Shown here: piece after piece, positions 1-8,148 of the stretch
How positions within the stretch are numbered: position 1 is the first letter of the stretch
How the letters are laid out: each line of letters opens with the position of its first letter
Assembly (NCBI RefSeq): GCF_029626145.1
Contig: NZ_JARUBJ010000002.1
Span: 216,501-280,500 of the forward strand
Origin: Micromonospora sp. WMMD961
GTDB taxonomy: Bacteria > Actinomycetota > Actinomycetes > Mycobacteriales > Micromonosporaceae
Reading direction: 5' to 3'
DNA length: 64,000 bases
Translations under genes and position numbers: made by a program
Notes under the pieces: generated by a model
Databases searched by the model: none
Seen by the model: only the letters and a program-made list of their open reading frames with translations
Told to the model about the DNA's origin: nothing

Positions 1-686
1 CCGTCGCTGACCAGGTTGAGCCCGAAGGCCATCGCGTCCTCGTCGTCGGCGATCACCGCGTCCGGGAAGAGCTGGGTGAGCACCCGCTGGCTGGCCGCGG
101 AGAACGCACCCGGGAAGTAGACGACGTTCGAGTCGTCGATGGCCGCGAGCGCCACGTCGAGGTGGTAGAAGCGCGGGTCGATCAGACGCAGCGACACCAC
201 CGGCCGACCCAACGCCTCCTGCGCCTCGGCGTGCGCCGGGATCTCGGTGCGGAAGCCGTGCCCGGCCAGGATGAGCCCGCCGTGCGCCTCCGGCACGTAC
301 GCGAAGTCGCCCTCGCCCTCGTTGGTCTCGCTCGGCGCGACGAACCGCCAGCCCTGCGACTCGTAGAAGGTGTGGTGCGCGGCGGCCTCGGCGGCCCGCT
401 GCTCGTGCTTGAACCGTGCGCCGTACACGCTGCCGTCCACGGTGAACGCGCCGTTGGCGGCGTAGACCATGTCGGGCAGGCCGTGCTCGGGCGTGAGCAG
501 ATGCACCTCGTGGCCGAGGCCGAGCAGCGTCTCGCGCAGCCGGTCCCACTGTTTGACGGCCAGGTCCCGGTCGACCGGGGTGGTCACGTCCATCCACGGG
601 TTGATCGCGTACTCGACCGCGAAATGCTCCGGCGAGCACATGAGATATGTCCGCTTTCGCGGGAATCGCTGCTGGTTCACGGTCAC
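1..686 (-). CDS. ddaH: Dimethylarginine dimethylaminohydrolase (dimethylargininase), 3' end outside window
   Basis: Hydrolyses N-omega-methylated arginines to citrulline and (di)methylamine; amidinotransferase-fold cytoplasmic enzyme. About 225 residues are visible. The N-terminal part has the family signature YLMCSPEHFAVEYAINPWMD, followed by the substrate-lid segment DMVYAANGAF and the acidic run ETNEGEGDF. The catalytic Cys near the C-terminus lies beyond position 1. Start: in-frame GTG codons at 686 and 680 both keep the short basic leader before YLMC; an ATG at 641 would cut the signature. No strong Shine-Dalgarno is visible. It is divergent from an Lrp-type gene, a common pairing in actinobacteria where the regulator responds to amino acids, so regulation by that neighbour is inferred. 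Ornithine aminotransferase is often the next gene but cannot be seen here. Confidence 0.85.
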   Translation of the reverse strand, partial: MTVNQQRFPRKRTYLMCSPEHFAVEYAINPWMDVTTPVDRDLAVKQWDRLRETLLGLGHEVHLLTPEHGLPDMVYAANGAFTVDGSVYGARFKHEQRAAEAAAHHTFYESQGWRFVAPSETNEGEGDFAYVPEAHGGLILAGHGFRTEIPAHAEAQEALGRPVVSLRLIDPRFYHLDVALAAIDDSNVVYFPGAFSAASQRVLTQLFPDAVIADDEDAMAFGLNLVSD

Positions 687-748
687 CAAGAGTAGGTACC
701 GTAGAACTTTGGTAACAGCCACAACCATTGCTTTTCAGAGGCGGAACG

Positions 749-1204
749 TTGCAGATAGACGCGGTCGACCAGCGGATCATTGCATTACTCGTCGCGGACG
801 CCCGTGCGTCGTACGCCGACATCGGCACCCGGGTCTCACTCTCCGCTCCAGCCGTCAAGCGTCGCGTCGACCGGCTGCGGGCCACCGGCGTGATCAGGGG
901 ATTCACGGCCGTGGTGGATCCGGCCGCCGTCGGATGGACCACGGAGGCATTCGTCGAGCTGTTCTGCGCCGGCCGGACGACCCCCGCGCAGATCGGAGTG
1001 GCCGCTCGCCGGCACCCGGAGGTGGTCGGCGCCTACACGGTCTCCGGCGAGGCGGACGCACTCGTCCACCTGCGTGCCGCCGACATCGCCCACCTGGAGG
1101 CGGCGCTGGAACGGCTGCGGGCCGAGTCCTTCGTGACGTCCACCCGCAGCACCATCGTGCTCTCCAGGCTGGTCGAGTCACCGGGCGTGGGCCCCTCCGC
1201 CTGA
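749..1204 (+). CDS. Lrp/AsnC family transcriptional regulator
   Basis: Feast/famine-type DNA-binding regulator of 151 residues, the usual size. Residues about 5-55 form the AsnC-type helix-turn-helix (DAVDQRIIALLVADARASYA, then SAPAVKRRVDRL). Residues about 65-140 form the RAM effector-binding domain (YTVSGEADALVHLRAADI). The TTG at 749 is preferred because AGAGGCGGA sits 4-5 nt upstream and the protein then begins like other Lrp proteins (MQIDAVDQ). An earlier in-frame TTG at 728 adds seven residues with no ribosome site. It is transcribed away from ddaH across about 60 bp, so it probably regulates ddaH and itself. The ligand is not predictable from sequence; an amino acid such as arginine or ornithine is inferred. 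Confidence 0.9.
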   Translation: MQIDAVDQRIIALLVADARASYADIGTRVSLSAPAVKRRVDRLRATGVIRGFTAVVDPAAVGWTTEAFVELFCAGRTTPAQIGVAARRHPEVVGAYTVSGEADALVHLRAADIAHLEAALERLRAESFVTSTRSTIVLSRLVESPGVGPSA

Positions 1205-1286
1205 CCCGGCTCAGCGGGCTCAGCCGGCTTCCGGATCTGCTTCCTCCCGGGTCGAAGCGGCGTCGGCCCAGAGGCACATGCCGGCG

Positions 1287-2384
1287 TTAGAGATACATCC
1301 CGGTGCGGTGCTCCGAGTCGTCGCGCCGGACCGGCTTGTCACCCTCGCCGAAGAACCGCTTGCCGCCGAACTCGCCGTGCAGACGATCGTCCAACTCGTC
1401 GGCGAGACCGGTCATCACCTGCACCGCGAGCATCAGGTGGGTGGCCTGGAAATTGCGGCCGAAGACCGGGATGGACGCCCAGACCGTGTCGTCGGCGCAG
1501 TAGAGACGGCCGATCGGCATCCGGTTGGTCAACTCGGAGAGCTTCACGTAGAGCCGCTCGGTCGGCTCGACCTCGGTGAGGATCGGGGAGAAGACGTCCA
1601 CCAGGGGCGGGTTGTCCCGTACCCGCACGAAGACCATCGCCGAACCGGCCCGGATGTTGATGTCGCCGTCCGAGTCGACCTGCAACCGGTCGGTGTCCGA
1701 CTTCAACAGCGTGGAGACCACGGTACGGACCCGATCCGCCAGGTCGAGCACGTCGTCCCGCTCGGCCTGCGCGGCTGCGGCCTCGGCCAGCGCCTCCTCC
1801 AGGTCGGCCTCGACATCGGCATCCGGGCCGAACTCGCTGCGCGCGGTGCCCAAGGGGTCCACCGCCAACGGCTCCCCCTCGGCGTCGTGCACCAGGTAGA
1901 CGAGGAAGGCCGGGTGCGGGGCACCGTAGACGTCCCGCAGCGTGCGGGAGAGCAGCGCGGCGACCCGGGTCGACTCGGCCGTCGTGGCGTCCAGCCCGAA
2001 GGCGCCGCCGGAGCCGGCGACCACCCCGGGCGGCGACCAGCCGAGCGCGATCATGTCCGCCACCGCGCCCCGGTCCAGCCGGTAGCCCGCCGGCAGGGTG
2101 GCGTTCCCGACCGCGCGCGCCGACAGTGCGCCCTCACCGTCCACGTCGACGCTGATCGAGTAGACGGCGTCTCCGGTGCCGGAGGCGGTGGGGTCCAGCG
2201 TCACGTCGAGGTGCGCGCCCACCGGAAGGTCCCGCAGTCGTACGGCGAGCGCTCGGGCGAACTCCCGCCACGCCTCGGTCACCTTCGCCCGCAGGTCGGT
2301 GGTGCTGGGCTCGTCGAGCAGGATCGACTCCGCCGCTCCAGCGGGCAGCTCACCGTCCGAGGCCGAGGGGTGGTCAGCCGTCAT
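1287..2384 (-). CDS. YbjN-like / T3SS-chaperone-fold actinobacterial protein
   Basis: A 365-residue soluble protein of the actinobacterial family with YbjN or type III-secretion-chaperone-like folds in tandem. The N-terminal half (residues about 25-190) starts with a helix and strand pattern (KVTEAWREFARALAVRLRD, HLDVTLDP). The C-terminal half (residues about 215-355) resembles YbjN: DRLQVDSDGDINIRAGSAMVFVRV, then SPILTEVEPTERLYVKLSEL. There is no signal peptide or membrane segment. The family is widespread in Micromonosporaceae and Streptomyces, but its biochemical role is unknown. It stands alone, with a 3' gap of about 80 bp to the Lrp gene. ATG at 2384 is the natural start, close to the family's beginning. 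Confidence 0.7.
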   Translation of the reverse strand: MTADHPSASDGELPAGAAESILLDEPSTTDLRAKVTEAWREFARALAVRLRDLPVGAHLDVTLDPTASGTGDAVYSISVDVDGEGALSARAVGNATLPAGYRLDRGAVADMIALGWSPPGVVAGSGGAFGLDATTAESTRVAALLSRTLRDVYGAPHPAFLVYLVHDAEGEPLAVDPLGTARSEFGPDADVEADLEEALAEAAAAQAERDDVLDLADRVRTVVSTLLKSDTDRLQVDSDGDINIRAGSAMVFVRVRDNPPLVDVFSPILTEVEPTERLYVKLSELTNRMPIGRLYCADDTVWASIPVFGRNFQATHLMLAVQVMTGLADELDDRLHGEFGGKRFFGEGDKPVRRDDSEHRTGMYL

Positions 2385-2465
2385 GATCGCCTCCGTCCGT
2401 CACGATCACCCTACCCACGCCGCCCGTGCGTCGAATCAGCCCGGACCGGGATCGGACAACGGCGG

Positions 2466-2732
2466 TCAGGGGGCCGTCGGGTCCGCCGGGTCGGCGCCCA
2501 ACTCGACCGGCCAGGTGCCGGCCAGCGCGCTGAGCCGGGCCGCGGCGTCCGCCGGGTCGGCGCCACGCCCAACTGCCACCCCGAGCAGGTACGCGGTGAC
2601 CGGCGCACCCGGCCGCAGCACCTGGTGGGCGACGTCGCGGGCCAGGTCCAGCACCGCCGGCACGGGCACCCCGGAAGGGTCCAGCTCCAACTCGGCGCAC
2701 GCCGCCGTGACCCAGTCGTCCATCACCGTCAT
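2466..2732 (-). CDS. DUF6457 small protein next to mobA
   Basis: An 88-residue acidic, Ala-rich protein beginning MTVMDDWVTAACAELELD. It matches the DUF6457 type that accompanies molybdenum-cofactor genes in actinobacteria; no enzymatic motif is visible. Its ATG at 2732 overlaps the mobA stop in an ATGA, so it is translationally coupled to mobA. An ATG three codons further upstream (2741) would lengthen the overlap and is less likely. The tight coupling implies a role in cofactor nucleotidylation or handling, but this is inferred from context only. Confidence 0.65.
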   Translation of the reverse strand: MTVMDDWVTAACAELELDPSGVPVPAVLDLARDVAHQVLRPGAPVTAYLLGVAVGRGADPADAAARLSALAGTWPVELGADPADPTAP

Positions 2733-3334
2733 CGCGCCCACTCCTCCGCCCGGCGTACGTCCTCGTCAGTGTCGCAGTCGAACCAGGGCGGCGGGCCGTC
2801 GCCGGACCAGGGCACCTCCCGCACCTCGAGCCCGGCCAGCAGCGCCCGGACCGGGGCTCCGGACAGGCCGCCACCCCGCTCGACAGTCAACCGGTCCAGC
2901 CCGGCCCGCAACGCGGCGACCCGCCACACACCGCAGAGCGACTGCCGCCGCCCGTCGCCGTCGACGAAGCAAGCTCCGTCGGGCTGGGGCTCGACCCGGG
3001 TGAGCTGATCCAGCAACTCGCCGACCGCGGAGCGGGTCAGCAGCGGCAGGTCCGCAGCGAGCAACGCGACCAGCGTCGAATCCGGGTCGAGCACTGCCAA
3101 CCCGGCCGCCGCCGCGGCGACCGGACCACCACCGGGTGGGTCCTCCCGAGCGACGCGCACCCCGTTCGGCACGGCACCGACCGGACCGACCAGCACCCGG
3201 GGTGTGGCATCGGAAACAGCAGCCAGCACCCGGTCACGCATCGGGCGGCCCCCGACCGGGAGCGCCGGCTTGTCCACCCCGCCCATCCGGCGAGCCGCCC
3301 CACCGGCGAGCACCACCGCGGCGTACGTCCCCAT
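2729..3334 (-). CDS. mobA: Molybdenum cofactor guanylyltransferase
   Basis: Attaches GMP from GTP to molybdopterin to give the MGD form of the cofactor. The 201-residue protein has the nucleotide-binding loop LAGGAARRMGGVDKP at residues 9-23, the second motif REDPPGGGPVAAAAAGL, and the metal-binding region LLAADLPLL. A long in-frame extension upstream is non-coding in character, so ATG at 3334 (MGTYAAVVLAGG) is the start. It is coupled to the DUF6457 gene and divergent from fdhD, which fits supply of MGD for a formate dehydrogenase-type enzyme encoded elsewhere. Length is normal for actinobacterial MobA. Confidence 0.9.
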   Translation of the reverse strand: MGTYAAVVLAGGAARRMGGVDKPALPVGGRPMRDRVLAAVSDATPRVLVGPVGAVPNGVRVAREDPPGGGPVAAAAAGLAVLDPDSTLVALLAADLPLLTRSAVGELLDQLTRVEPQPDGACFVDGDGRRQSLCGVWRVAALRAGLDRLTVERGGGLSGAPVRALLAGLEVREVPWSGDGPPPWFDCDTDEDVRRAEEWAR

Positions 3335-3407
3335 CCGGCCACGGTAGCCGGGTGTTCGGTGCCCGGTGGCCGTGCGCGTCTGGCGGCGCGAGGTGGAGGA
3401 TGGCGGG

Positions 3408-4274
3408 ATGGGACGGGCAACTGATCGGCGGGGCGTACTCCGAATCGACCTGGACGCGGTGACCGCTGGGCGTGGGTCCGTCCGTCGTCCGGACACGCTC
3501 GCGGTGGAGGAGCCGCTGGAGATCCGCGTCGGCGCGGCCGGTCCCGGCCGCCGACGGCCGCTCGCCGTCACCATGCGCACCCCCGGTGACGACCTGGACC
3601 TGGCCATCGGGTTCCTGCTGACCGAAGGGCTGATCCGGTCGACCGACGACGTGTCGACCGCTCAGCTCTGCGCGGGCGCGGAGACGCCGAACACGTACAA
3701 CGTGGTGGACGTGGTGCTCGCCCCCGGCGTGCCGGAACCGACCACCGACCCGTCCCGGAACTTCTACACGACCAGTTCCTGCGGGGTCTGCGGCAAGGCG
3801 AGCATCGACGCGGTACGCACCCGGTCGCTGTTTCCGGTCTCGGCGGATCCGCTCAGTGTGCCGGCCACGCTCCTCAGCGAGCTGCCCGACCGGCTCCGCG
3901 CCGCCCAGCGCGGCTTCGACCGGACCGGTGGACTCCACGCGGCAGGGCTGTTCACCCCCGACGGTGAGCTGGTGGTGCTCCGGGAGGACGTCGGCCGGCA
4001 CAACGCCGTGGACAAGGTGATCGGCTGGGCGGTCCGGGAACGACGGCTACCGCTCGCCGGGCACCTGCTGCTGGTCTCCGGGCGGGCCAGCTTCGAGCTG
4101 ACCCAGAAGGCCTGGATGGCGGGGCTGCCGCTGCTGGCCGCGGTGTCCGCCCCGAGCACCCTCGCGGTCGAACTGGCCGACGAGGCAGGGATGACACTTG
4201 TCGGTTTCCTGCGCGGCCGGACGATGAACGTCTACGCCGGGCCGCACCGGATCACTGTGGAGCGGCCGGCCTGA
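3408..4274 (+). CDS. fdhD: FdhD formate dehydrogenase accessory sulfurtransferase
   Basis: Transfers sulfur from a cysteine desulfurase to the molybdenum cofactor, activating formate dehydrogenases. The 288-residue protein has the family motif SSCGVCGK with the two Cys at residues 125 and 128, plus the cofactor-binding C-terminal part (LREDVGRHNAVDKVIGWAV, then LLVSGRASFEL). ATG at 3408 follows GGAGGA with 7 nt spacing, which outranks an upstream GTG at 3366. The gene is divergent from mobA and converges tightly (3 nt) with the GAP-family gene. No formate dehydrogenase subunit lies in this window. Confidence 0.95.
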   Translation: MGRATDRRGVLRIDLDAVTAGRGSVRRPDTLAVEEPLEIRVGAAGPGRRRPLAVTMRTPGDDLDLAIGFLLTEGLIRSTDDVSTAQLCAGAETPNTYNVVDVVLAPGVPEPTTDPSRNFYTTSSCGVCGKASIDAVRTRSLFPVSADPLSVPATLLSELPDRLRAAQRGFDRTGGLHAAGLFTPDGELVVLREDVGRHNAVDKVIGWAVRERRLPLAGHLLLVSGRASFELTQKAWMAGLPLLAAVSAPSTLAVELADEAGMTLVGFLRGRTMNVYAGPHRITVERPA

Positions 4275-4277
4275 CGC

Positions 4278-4985
4278 TCAGCGATCGAGCAGGTCGAACA
4301 GGCCGAGCCGGACGGCGGCGTCGCGGGCGATCAGGAAGCCGGCGATGCCGAGGATCCAGCCCAACGCGCTGCCCGCCTTGTTCACGATCCAGTTGTTGAG
4401 TCGGGCGAGCACCGGCTCGACCAGTGCCGGGCGGGCCACCCTGGCACCCAGCAGGAGCATCGCCGGCAACACCATGACCAGGCAGTATCCGGCCAGCAAC
4501 GCCACCACGGTCGCCGAACCAACCCCGGAGGTGGCCAACAGACCCACCGCCCCGAGGTACGGAAGCATGGTCGCCACCTCGGCGAGCGCGGCGAGCAACG
4601 CGAGCCCGACCAGCCATCGGACCGAGGAGTCGCCGGCGGTCGCCCGGTCCCGCCACCGCAGCACACCACCGGTACGCGGACGCCGTTTGCCGTCGTAGCG
4701 GAAGCTGAGCGCCAGCATGCCGACGCCCAGGACGAGTTGCGCCCAGAGCACGGCCCGGTTGTCCAGCGCACCGCCCAGCGCGTCCGCGAGCGTGCTGCCA
4801 CCGAAGACCAGCAGCAGCCCCACCGCCAGGTAGAACCCCGCGATCGTGGCGAGGTAGCCCAGGATCCGTCGGGCGTTGACCGGCCCGGGGGCGAGCAGCA
4901 GCCAGACCGGGATGAACAGGGTGCCGATGCTGGTGCTGTCGATCAGCGCCAGGCCGGCCAGCGACAGCAGCAATGCGGGGGTCAC
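4278..4985 (-). CDS. GAP-family integral membrane protein
   Basis: A 235-residue polytopic protein with about six hydrophobic segments (for example residues 3-32, 40-62, 78-95, 122-150 and 157-180). It resembles the actinobacterial GAP (Sap/GAP) family, whose mycobacterial member takes part in glycopeptidolipid export. The N-terminus MTPALLLSLAGLALIDSTSI is typical, with a conserved loop between the second and third segments (PVNARRILGYLATIAGFYL). It converges with fdhD. The substrate here is unknown; a small-molecule or lipid transporter is inferred from the family. Confidence 0.7.
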   Translation of the reverse strand: MTPALLLSLAGLALIDSTSIGTLFIPVWLLLAPGPVNARRILGYLATIAGFYLAVGLLLVFGGSTLADALGGALDNRAVLWAQLVLGVGMLALSFRYDGKRRPRTGGVLRWRDRATAGDSSVRWLVGLALLAALAEVATMLPYLGAVGLLATSGVGSATVVALLAGYCLVMVLPAMLLLGARVARPALVEPVLARLNNWIVNKAGSALGWILGIAGFLIARDAAVRLGLFDLLDR

Positions 4986-5292
4986 GAGATCATTCTCCGA
5001 GGCCGGAGGTGCCGCCGCGTCGATCGTGAAAGGGAGAAGCGCCTACATCGTTCGACGGATGCGCTGGTCGAGGGGCCCGCCCCGGACGATCGACCCCGGG
5101 GGACGAGGGATCAGCGCCGGGGCGGGAGTAGGTGGGCTATGCGCCAACCCTTGGTCCACTCGGGTTCGTTGATATCGGGGCATCCTGACGACCGGGACAC
5201 CCCGTTATTAAGGAACCGAGCCGATCAACCCCAGTCGCGCCACCGACACCGGCTGGTTGCCGTCTGGGCCGTCCTACGCCGGGCGCGGTCCG
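4986..5292. other. Intergenic region, nothing recognised
   Basis: 307 bp between the GAP-family gene start and the end of the antitoxin gene, both on the minus strand. It should hold the promoter of the GAP-family gene and any terminator of the toxin-antitoxin operon. I see only a weak GGGG/CCCC dyad around 5179-5205 and a short AT-rich patch near 5205-5212. No small gene, RNA or strong repeat is evident. Confidence 0.4.
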
Positions 5293-5610
5293 CTAGGCGG
5301 CCACGATCTCGACGGCACCGCGGGAGATCTTGACGTCGAACACCATGCCGGTGCCGTTGGAGAGCCTGGCGAGCGTGGCGATCGACGGCGGCTGGTCGCC
5401 GGACTCCAGGCGCGCGATGACCGACTGGGTCATCCCCACCCTGCGGGCGAGCGCGGTCTGGGTCAGTTCGTTGTCGGCGCGGTACCGCACGATACGGAGT
5501 GCGACCTCGCGCGCGAAGGCTGTCCGATCCCACTCCGCGCGAAAGGCCGGGTCCTGCCGGCTGGCGTCGTCGATGACCTGCTGCGAGGTCTTGAGTTCGG
5601 AACGCTTCAT
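5293..5610 (-). CDS. XRE-family antitoxin (HigA-like)
   Basis: A 105-residue DNA-binding antitoxin. Residues about 50-95 carry an XRE helix-turn-helix (NELTQTALARRVGMTQSVIA, then SIATLARLSN); the N-terminal 45 residues are a charged linker (MKRSELKTSQQVIDDASRQD). ATG at 5610 overlaps the toxin stop by one base (TGATG), so the pair is translationally coupled with the toxin first, as in HigBA systems. The antitoxin should neutralise the toxin by direct binding and repress the operon. Family and gene order are seen in the sequence; activity is inferred. Confidence 0.85.
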   Translation of the reverse strand: MKRSELKTSQQVIDDASRQDPAFRAEWDRTAFAREVALRIVRYRADNELTQTALARRVGMTQSVIARLESGDQPPSIATLARLSNGTGMVFDVKISRGAVEIVAA

Positions 5611-6026
5611 CACTCCGCCTCCACGTCCTTGATCCTTCGCTCTGCGGCTGCGACGGCCCGGGTGAAGTTCCGCTGGCTGACGCTGGCCTCCGGGCCGATG
5701 GCGCCGACCACGAAAGCCTCGCCAACCTGTGCGTAGAAGACGCGCCATCGGCTGCGCCCTCCGCGTGGGCGCAGCTCACGAAGCTTGTCGGCAATTCTGA
5801 TCTTGCTGGAGTGCGGGTAGCCGAGGTTGGAGCCAAGGCTTTCCAGCTTTTCGACCGCGTGCCCGATGGCCGCCTGTTCGAGCGCGGGTATGGCTTGCAG
5901 CTCGGTCGCGGCCTCTGGGTGAAAGAGGACCGACCAGCGCCGACTATAGCAAAATTGCGATACAGCTGCCGGGAGTTGTCCTGGGTCGGCGCGGCAACCG
6001 GCGACCGGCTCCTCAGCGGCGACCAC
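5610..6026 (-). CDS. RelE/HigB-type toxin
   Basis: Predicted ribosome-dependent mRNA endonuclease toxin. The conserved body starts at WSVLFHPEAATELQAIP and runs through ELRPRGGRSRWRVFYAQVG to AIGPEASVSQRNFTRAV, about 108 residues, matching actinobacterial RelE/HigB proteins. The start is odd: the conserved body has no in-frame ATG, GTG or TTG before it except GTG at 6026, about 30 residues upstream and inside the end of the DUF4192 gene. That GTG has a perfect GGAGGAG site 5 nt upstream, so a 138-residue product coupled to DUF4192 is possible. A TATAGT box (minus strand, 5943-5948) just ahead of the body could instead drive a shorter transcript without a usual start codon. Confidence 0.75.
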   Translation of the reverse strand: MVAAEEPVAGCRADPGQLPAAVSQFCYSRRWSVLFHPEAATELQAIPALEQAAIGHAVEKLESLGSNLGYPHSSKIRIADKLRELRPRGGRSRWRVFYAQVGEAFVVGAIGPEASVSQRNFTRAVAAAERRIKDVEAE

Positions 6027-7059
6027 GTCGACTCCTCCGGCGGGGGCGGATCACTCCCGGCATGCCGACCGACGGCCAGCCGTCCAACTCCGACGGGGGC
6101 ACGCCGCGCCGAAGAAGGTCGTCCAACAACACGGCGAGTGAGTAGTCCGGGTGCAGGCTCAGCGTGCGTTCGAGCGCGACCGCCGCCAGCGCTCCCTGCC
6201 CCGCGCGCCAGGCCGCGAACGCCAGCAGCGCCCCGGGCGCGGCAACCAACTCCGGCTCGACCCGGCGCAGTATGTCGGTCCAGAGGGCGATGTCCCGGTC
6301 CCGACCGTCGGTGCGTTCCCAGGCGTGATCGCGGACCGGAAGGTGGGTCATCAGCAGGCCCAACCACGCCACCTCGTCGTCGTCGAGCCGCTCGCCGCGC
6401 CGCTGCCGACGCTGGGCCTCGCGAACCGCCGCCACCCCGGCGGAGCGCAGAGCCCGCCCGCCGAGCAGGTCACTCTCGGGCGCCCGCTCGATCAACTCGG
6501 TCATTCGTAACCCGGCGCGGGCGGTGGCCGCTCGTGCCGCGTCCCGGGCCGAATCGTCAACCGGTGCCACCTGCGCCACGAGCGCGGCCCGATCAGGCAG
6601 GGCGACCTGGCCCGCGAAGACCGCCGAGGCGGTCACCGGGTTGGCGCTCGGGTCGTAGCGCCGACCCTCGGGCGGGCAGCAGTCGGGCTCCGAGCAGAGG
6701 TAGGACCACCACCGACCCTCGGTCACCCGCAGCGCGTCGAGCACCTCGATCCCACCGGCAGTCAGCGCGACACGCACCGCGTCCACCGCCGGGGTGACGC
6801 GGTCGGGTGGCCCGTAACCGACCACGGTGGCGGACTCCGCGCCCTGCCTGCGGATCACGCCGGCCAGATGCCGTGCCCGCTCGACCAGATCGGTCGACGG
6901 GTCGGGCAGATCCGCGCGGGCGGCGAAGATGATCTGCCGGCCGAGCAACGCCACGGCGACCACGCTGTCGGTGGGATGGAACCCGAGCAGGTACGGCACT
7001 GCGGCGATCAGGTCGGCGGGCGAGCGGACGGTGAGTCGAGGGCGTTCGGTCGAGGTCAT
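6013..7059 (-). CDS. DUF4192 domain protein
   Basis: A 348-residue protein of the actinobacterial DUF4192 family, unknown function. It has the family opening LTVRSPADLIAAVPYLLGFHPTDSVV (given here only as a landmark at residues about 9-34), a WWSYLCSEPDCCPPEG Cys motif near residues 118-133, and the tail region LLAFAAWRAGQGALAAVALE. The Cys-rich motif suggests metal binding but this is not shown. The C-terminus is Arg-rich, and its codons contain the ribosome binding site for the downstream toxin gene, which it overlaps by 14 nt. A DnaA-box match lies just upstream of its start. Confidence 0.8.
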   Translation of the reverse strand: MTSTERPRLTVRSPADLIAAVPYLLGFHPTDSVVAVALLGRQIIFAARADLPDPSTDLVERARHLAGVIRRQGAESATVVGYGPPDRVTPAVDAVRVALTAGGIEVLDALRVTEGRWWSYLCSEPDCCPPEGRRYDPSANPVTASAVFAGQVALPDRAALVAQVAPVDDSARDAARAATARAGLRMTELIERAPESDLLGGRALRSAGVAAVREAQRRQRRGERLDDDEVAWLGLLMTHLPVRDHAWERTDGRDRDIALWTDILRRVEPELVAAPGALLAFAAWRAGQGALAAVALERTLSLHPDYSLAVLLDDLLRRGVPPSELDGWPSVGMPGVIRPRRRSRRGRR

Positions 7060-7116
7060 GCCGGTAGCGTGCGGCGCTCCGGTCGACCGTCGCCGCCCCT
7101 GTGGACGACACGCGAC

Positions 7117-7125
7117 TTATCCACA
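7117..7125 (+). promoter_or_regulatory. DnaA-box match
   Basis: TTATCCACA, a perfect classical DnaA box, in the 174 bp divergent gap between the DUF4192 gene and the fructosamine-kinase-like gene. A degenerate inverted copy (TGTGGACGA) lies at about 7100-7108. One perfect 9-mer can occur by chance, but A/T-rich 9-mers are rare in this GC content. A DnaA-responsive promoter is possible. Confidence 0.4.
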
Positions 7126-7233
7126 GTTACTCACCGTGTTTTTCCTGCTCGGGCCGCATCTACGGGTGCCGCGGGAGGGTCGATGTCCCTCGGGCGCGGC
7201 CACGGTGTCGTGGGGAGCGGTTACCGTGCGCTG

Positions 7234-8148
7234 ATGGACCTCGCGTACCTACGCGCGCACCCGGCACACCTGCCGACCTTCCGGACCCACCAGCGCATCC
7301 GGGAGACGCCGGTCGCCGGTGGAAACATCTGCGCCGCCGCCCGGCTCACCCTGGACGACGGCCACTCCGTCTTCGCCAAGTCCTGGCCCGAGAAGGCCGA
7401 CCGGACGGCACCGGAGGGCTTCTTCGCCGCCGAGGCCGCCGGGTTGCGGTGGCTGCGGGAGGCGGGCGCGGTCGCCGTACCCGAGGTGATCGTGGCATTA
7501 CCGGACCTGCTGGCGCTCGACTGGGTGGAGCCCGGCGAACCGACGCCGGAGGCCGCGGAGCGCTTCGGCCGGGAGTTGGCCGACCTGCATCGGGCGGGGT
7601 CGGCCAGCTTCGGTGCGCCCTGGCCCGGCTTCATCGGGTCGCTTCCACAGGACAACACCCCCACCGACGGGCCCTGGTCGACATGGTTCGCCGAGCGACG
7701 ACTCCTCCCCTACCTGCGACGCTCGGTCGACCGCGGTGCGCTGACCGACGCCGACGCCACGTTGGTCGAGCAGGTGGTCGACCGGGCCGGTGGGCTCGGC
7801 GGCGACGAGCCGCCCGCGCGCATCCACGGCGACCTGTGGCCGGGCAACGTGCTGTGGGGGGCAGACGACCGTGCCTGGCTCGTCGACCCGGCAGCGCACG
7901 GCGGGCACCGGGAGACAGACCTCGCCCAACTCGCACTCTTCGGCGGCATCCCGCACCTGGATCGGGTGCTGGCCGCCTACCAGGAGAGCTGGCCGTTGCC
8001 GGACGGTTGGCGGGCCCGGCTGCCACTGCACCAACTGCATCTACTGCTCGTGCACACCGCGCTGTTCGGCGGCAGCTACCGAGATGCGGTGGTCGAGACC
8101 GCCCGTGCCGCCCTGAGCCGGGCCGAGCGCGCTACGGTCGACAGGTGA
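7234..8148 (+). CDS. Fructosamine kinase / aminoglycoside phosphotransferase-fold protein
   Basis: Predicted small-molecule kinase that phosphorylates protein-bound ketosamines or a related sugar amine. The 304-residue protein has the kinase-fold landmarks: an N-terminal Gly-rich segment with the ATP-Lys region (SVFAKSW), the catalytic loop HGDLWPGNVLW at residues about 200-210, and the metal-binding LVDPAAHGGHRETDLAQL. Length and HGDLWPGN fit the fructosamine kinase family. ATG at 7234 is chosen; an in-frame GTG at 7210 is possible. Its TGA overlaps the moaA GTG (GTGA), so both genes share a transcript although their functions appear unrelated. Confidence 0.85.
   Translation: MDLAYLRAHPAHLPTFRTHQRIRETPVAGGNICAAARLTLDDGHSVFAKSWPEKADRTAPEGFFAAEAAGLRWLREAGAVAVPEVIVALPDLLALDWVEPGEPTPEAAERFGRELADLHRAGSASFGAPWPGFIGSLPQDNTPTDGPWSTWFAERRLLPYLRRSVDRGALTDADATLVEQVVDRAGGLGGDEPPARIHGDLWPGNVLWGADDRAWLVDPAAHGGHRETDLAQLALFGGIPHLDRVLAAYQESWPLPDGWRARLPLHQLHLLLVHTALFGGSYRDAVVETARAALSRAERATVDR

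Noticed and set aside
162..695. Long open frame on the plus strand opposite ddaH
   Set aside because: It is the complement of ddaH; codon use on the plus strand is not coding-like and no family is recognised.
1278..3008. 576-codon open frame on the plus strand
   Set aside because: It crosses the YbjN-like, DUF6457 and mobA genes in antisense; it is the usual shadow frame of GC-rich DNA.
5225..6367. 380-codon minus-strand open frame across the toxin-antitoxin pair
   Set aside because: Out of frame with the clear antitoxin, toxin and DUF4192 proteins; no family signal.
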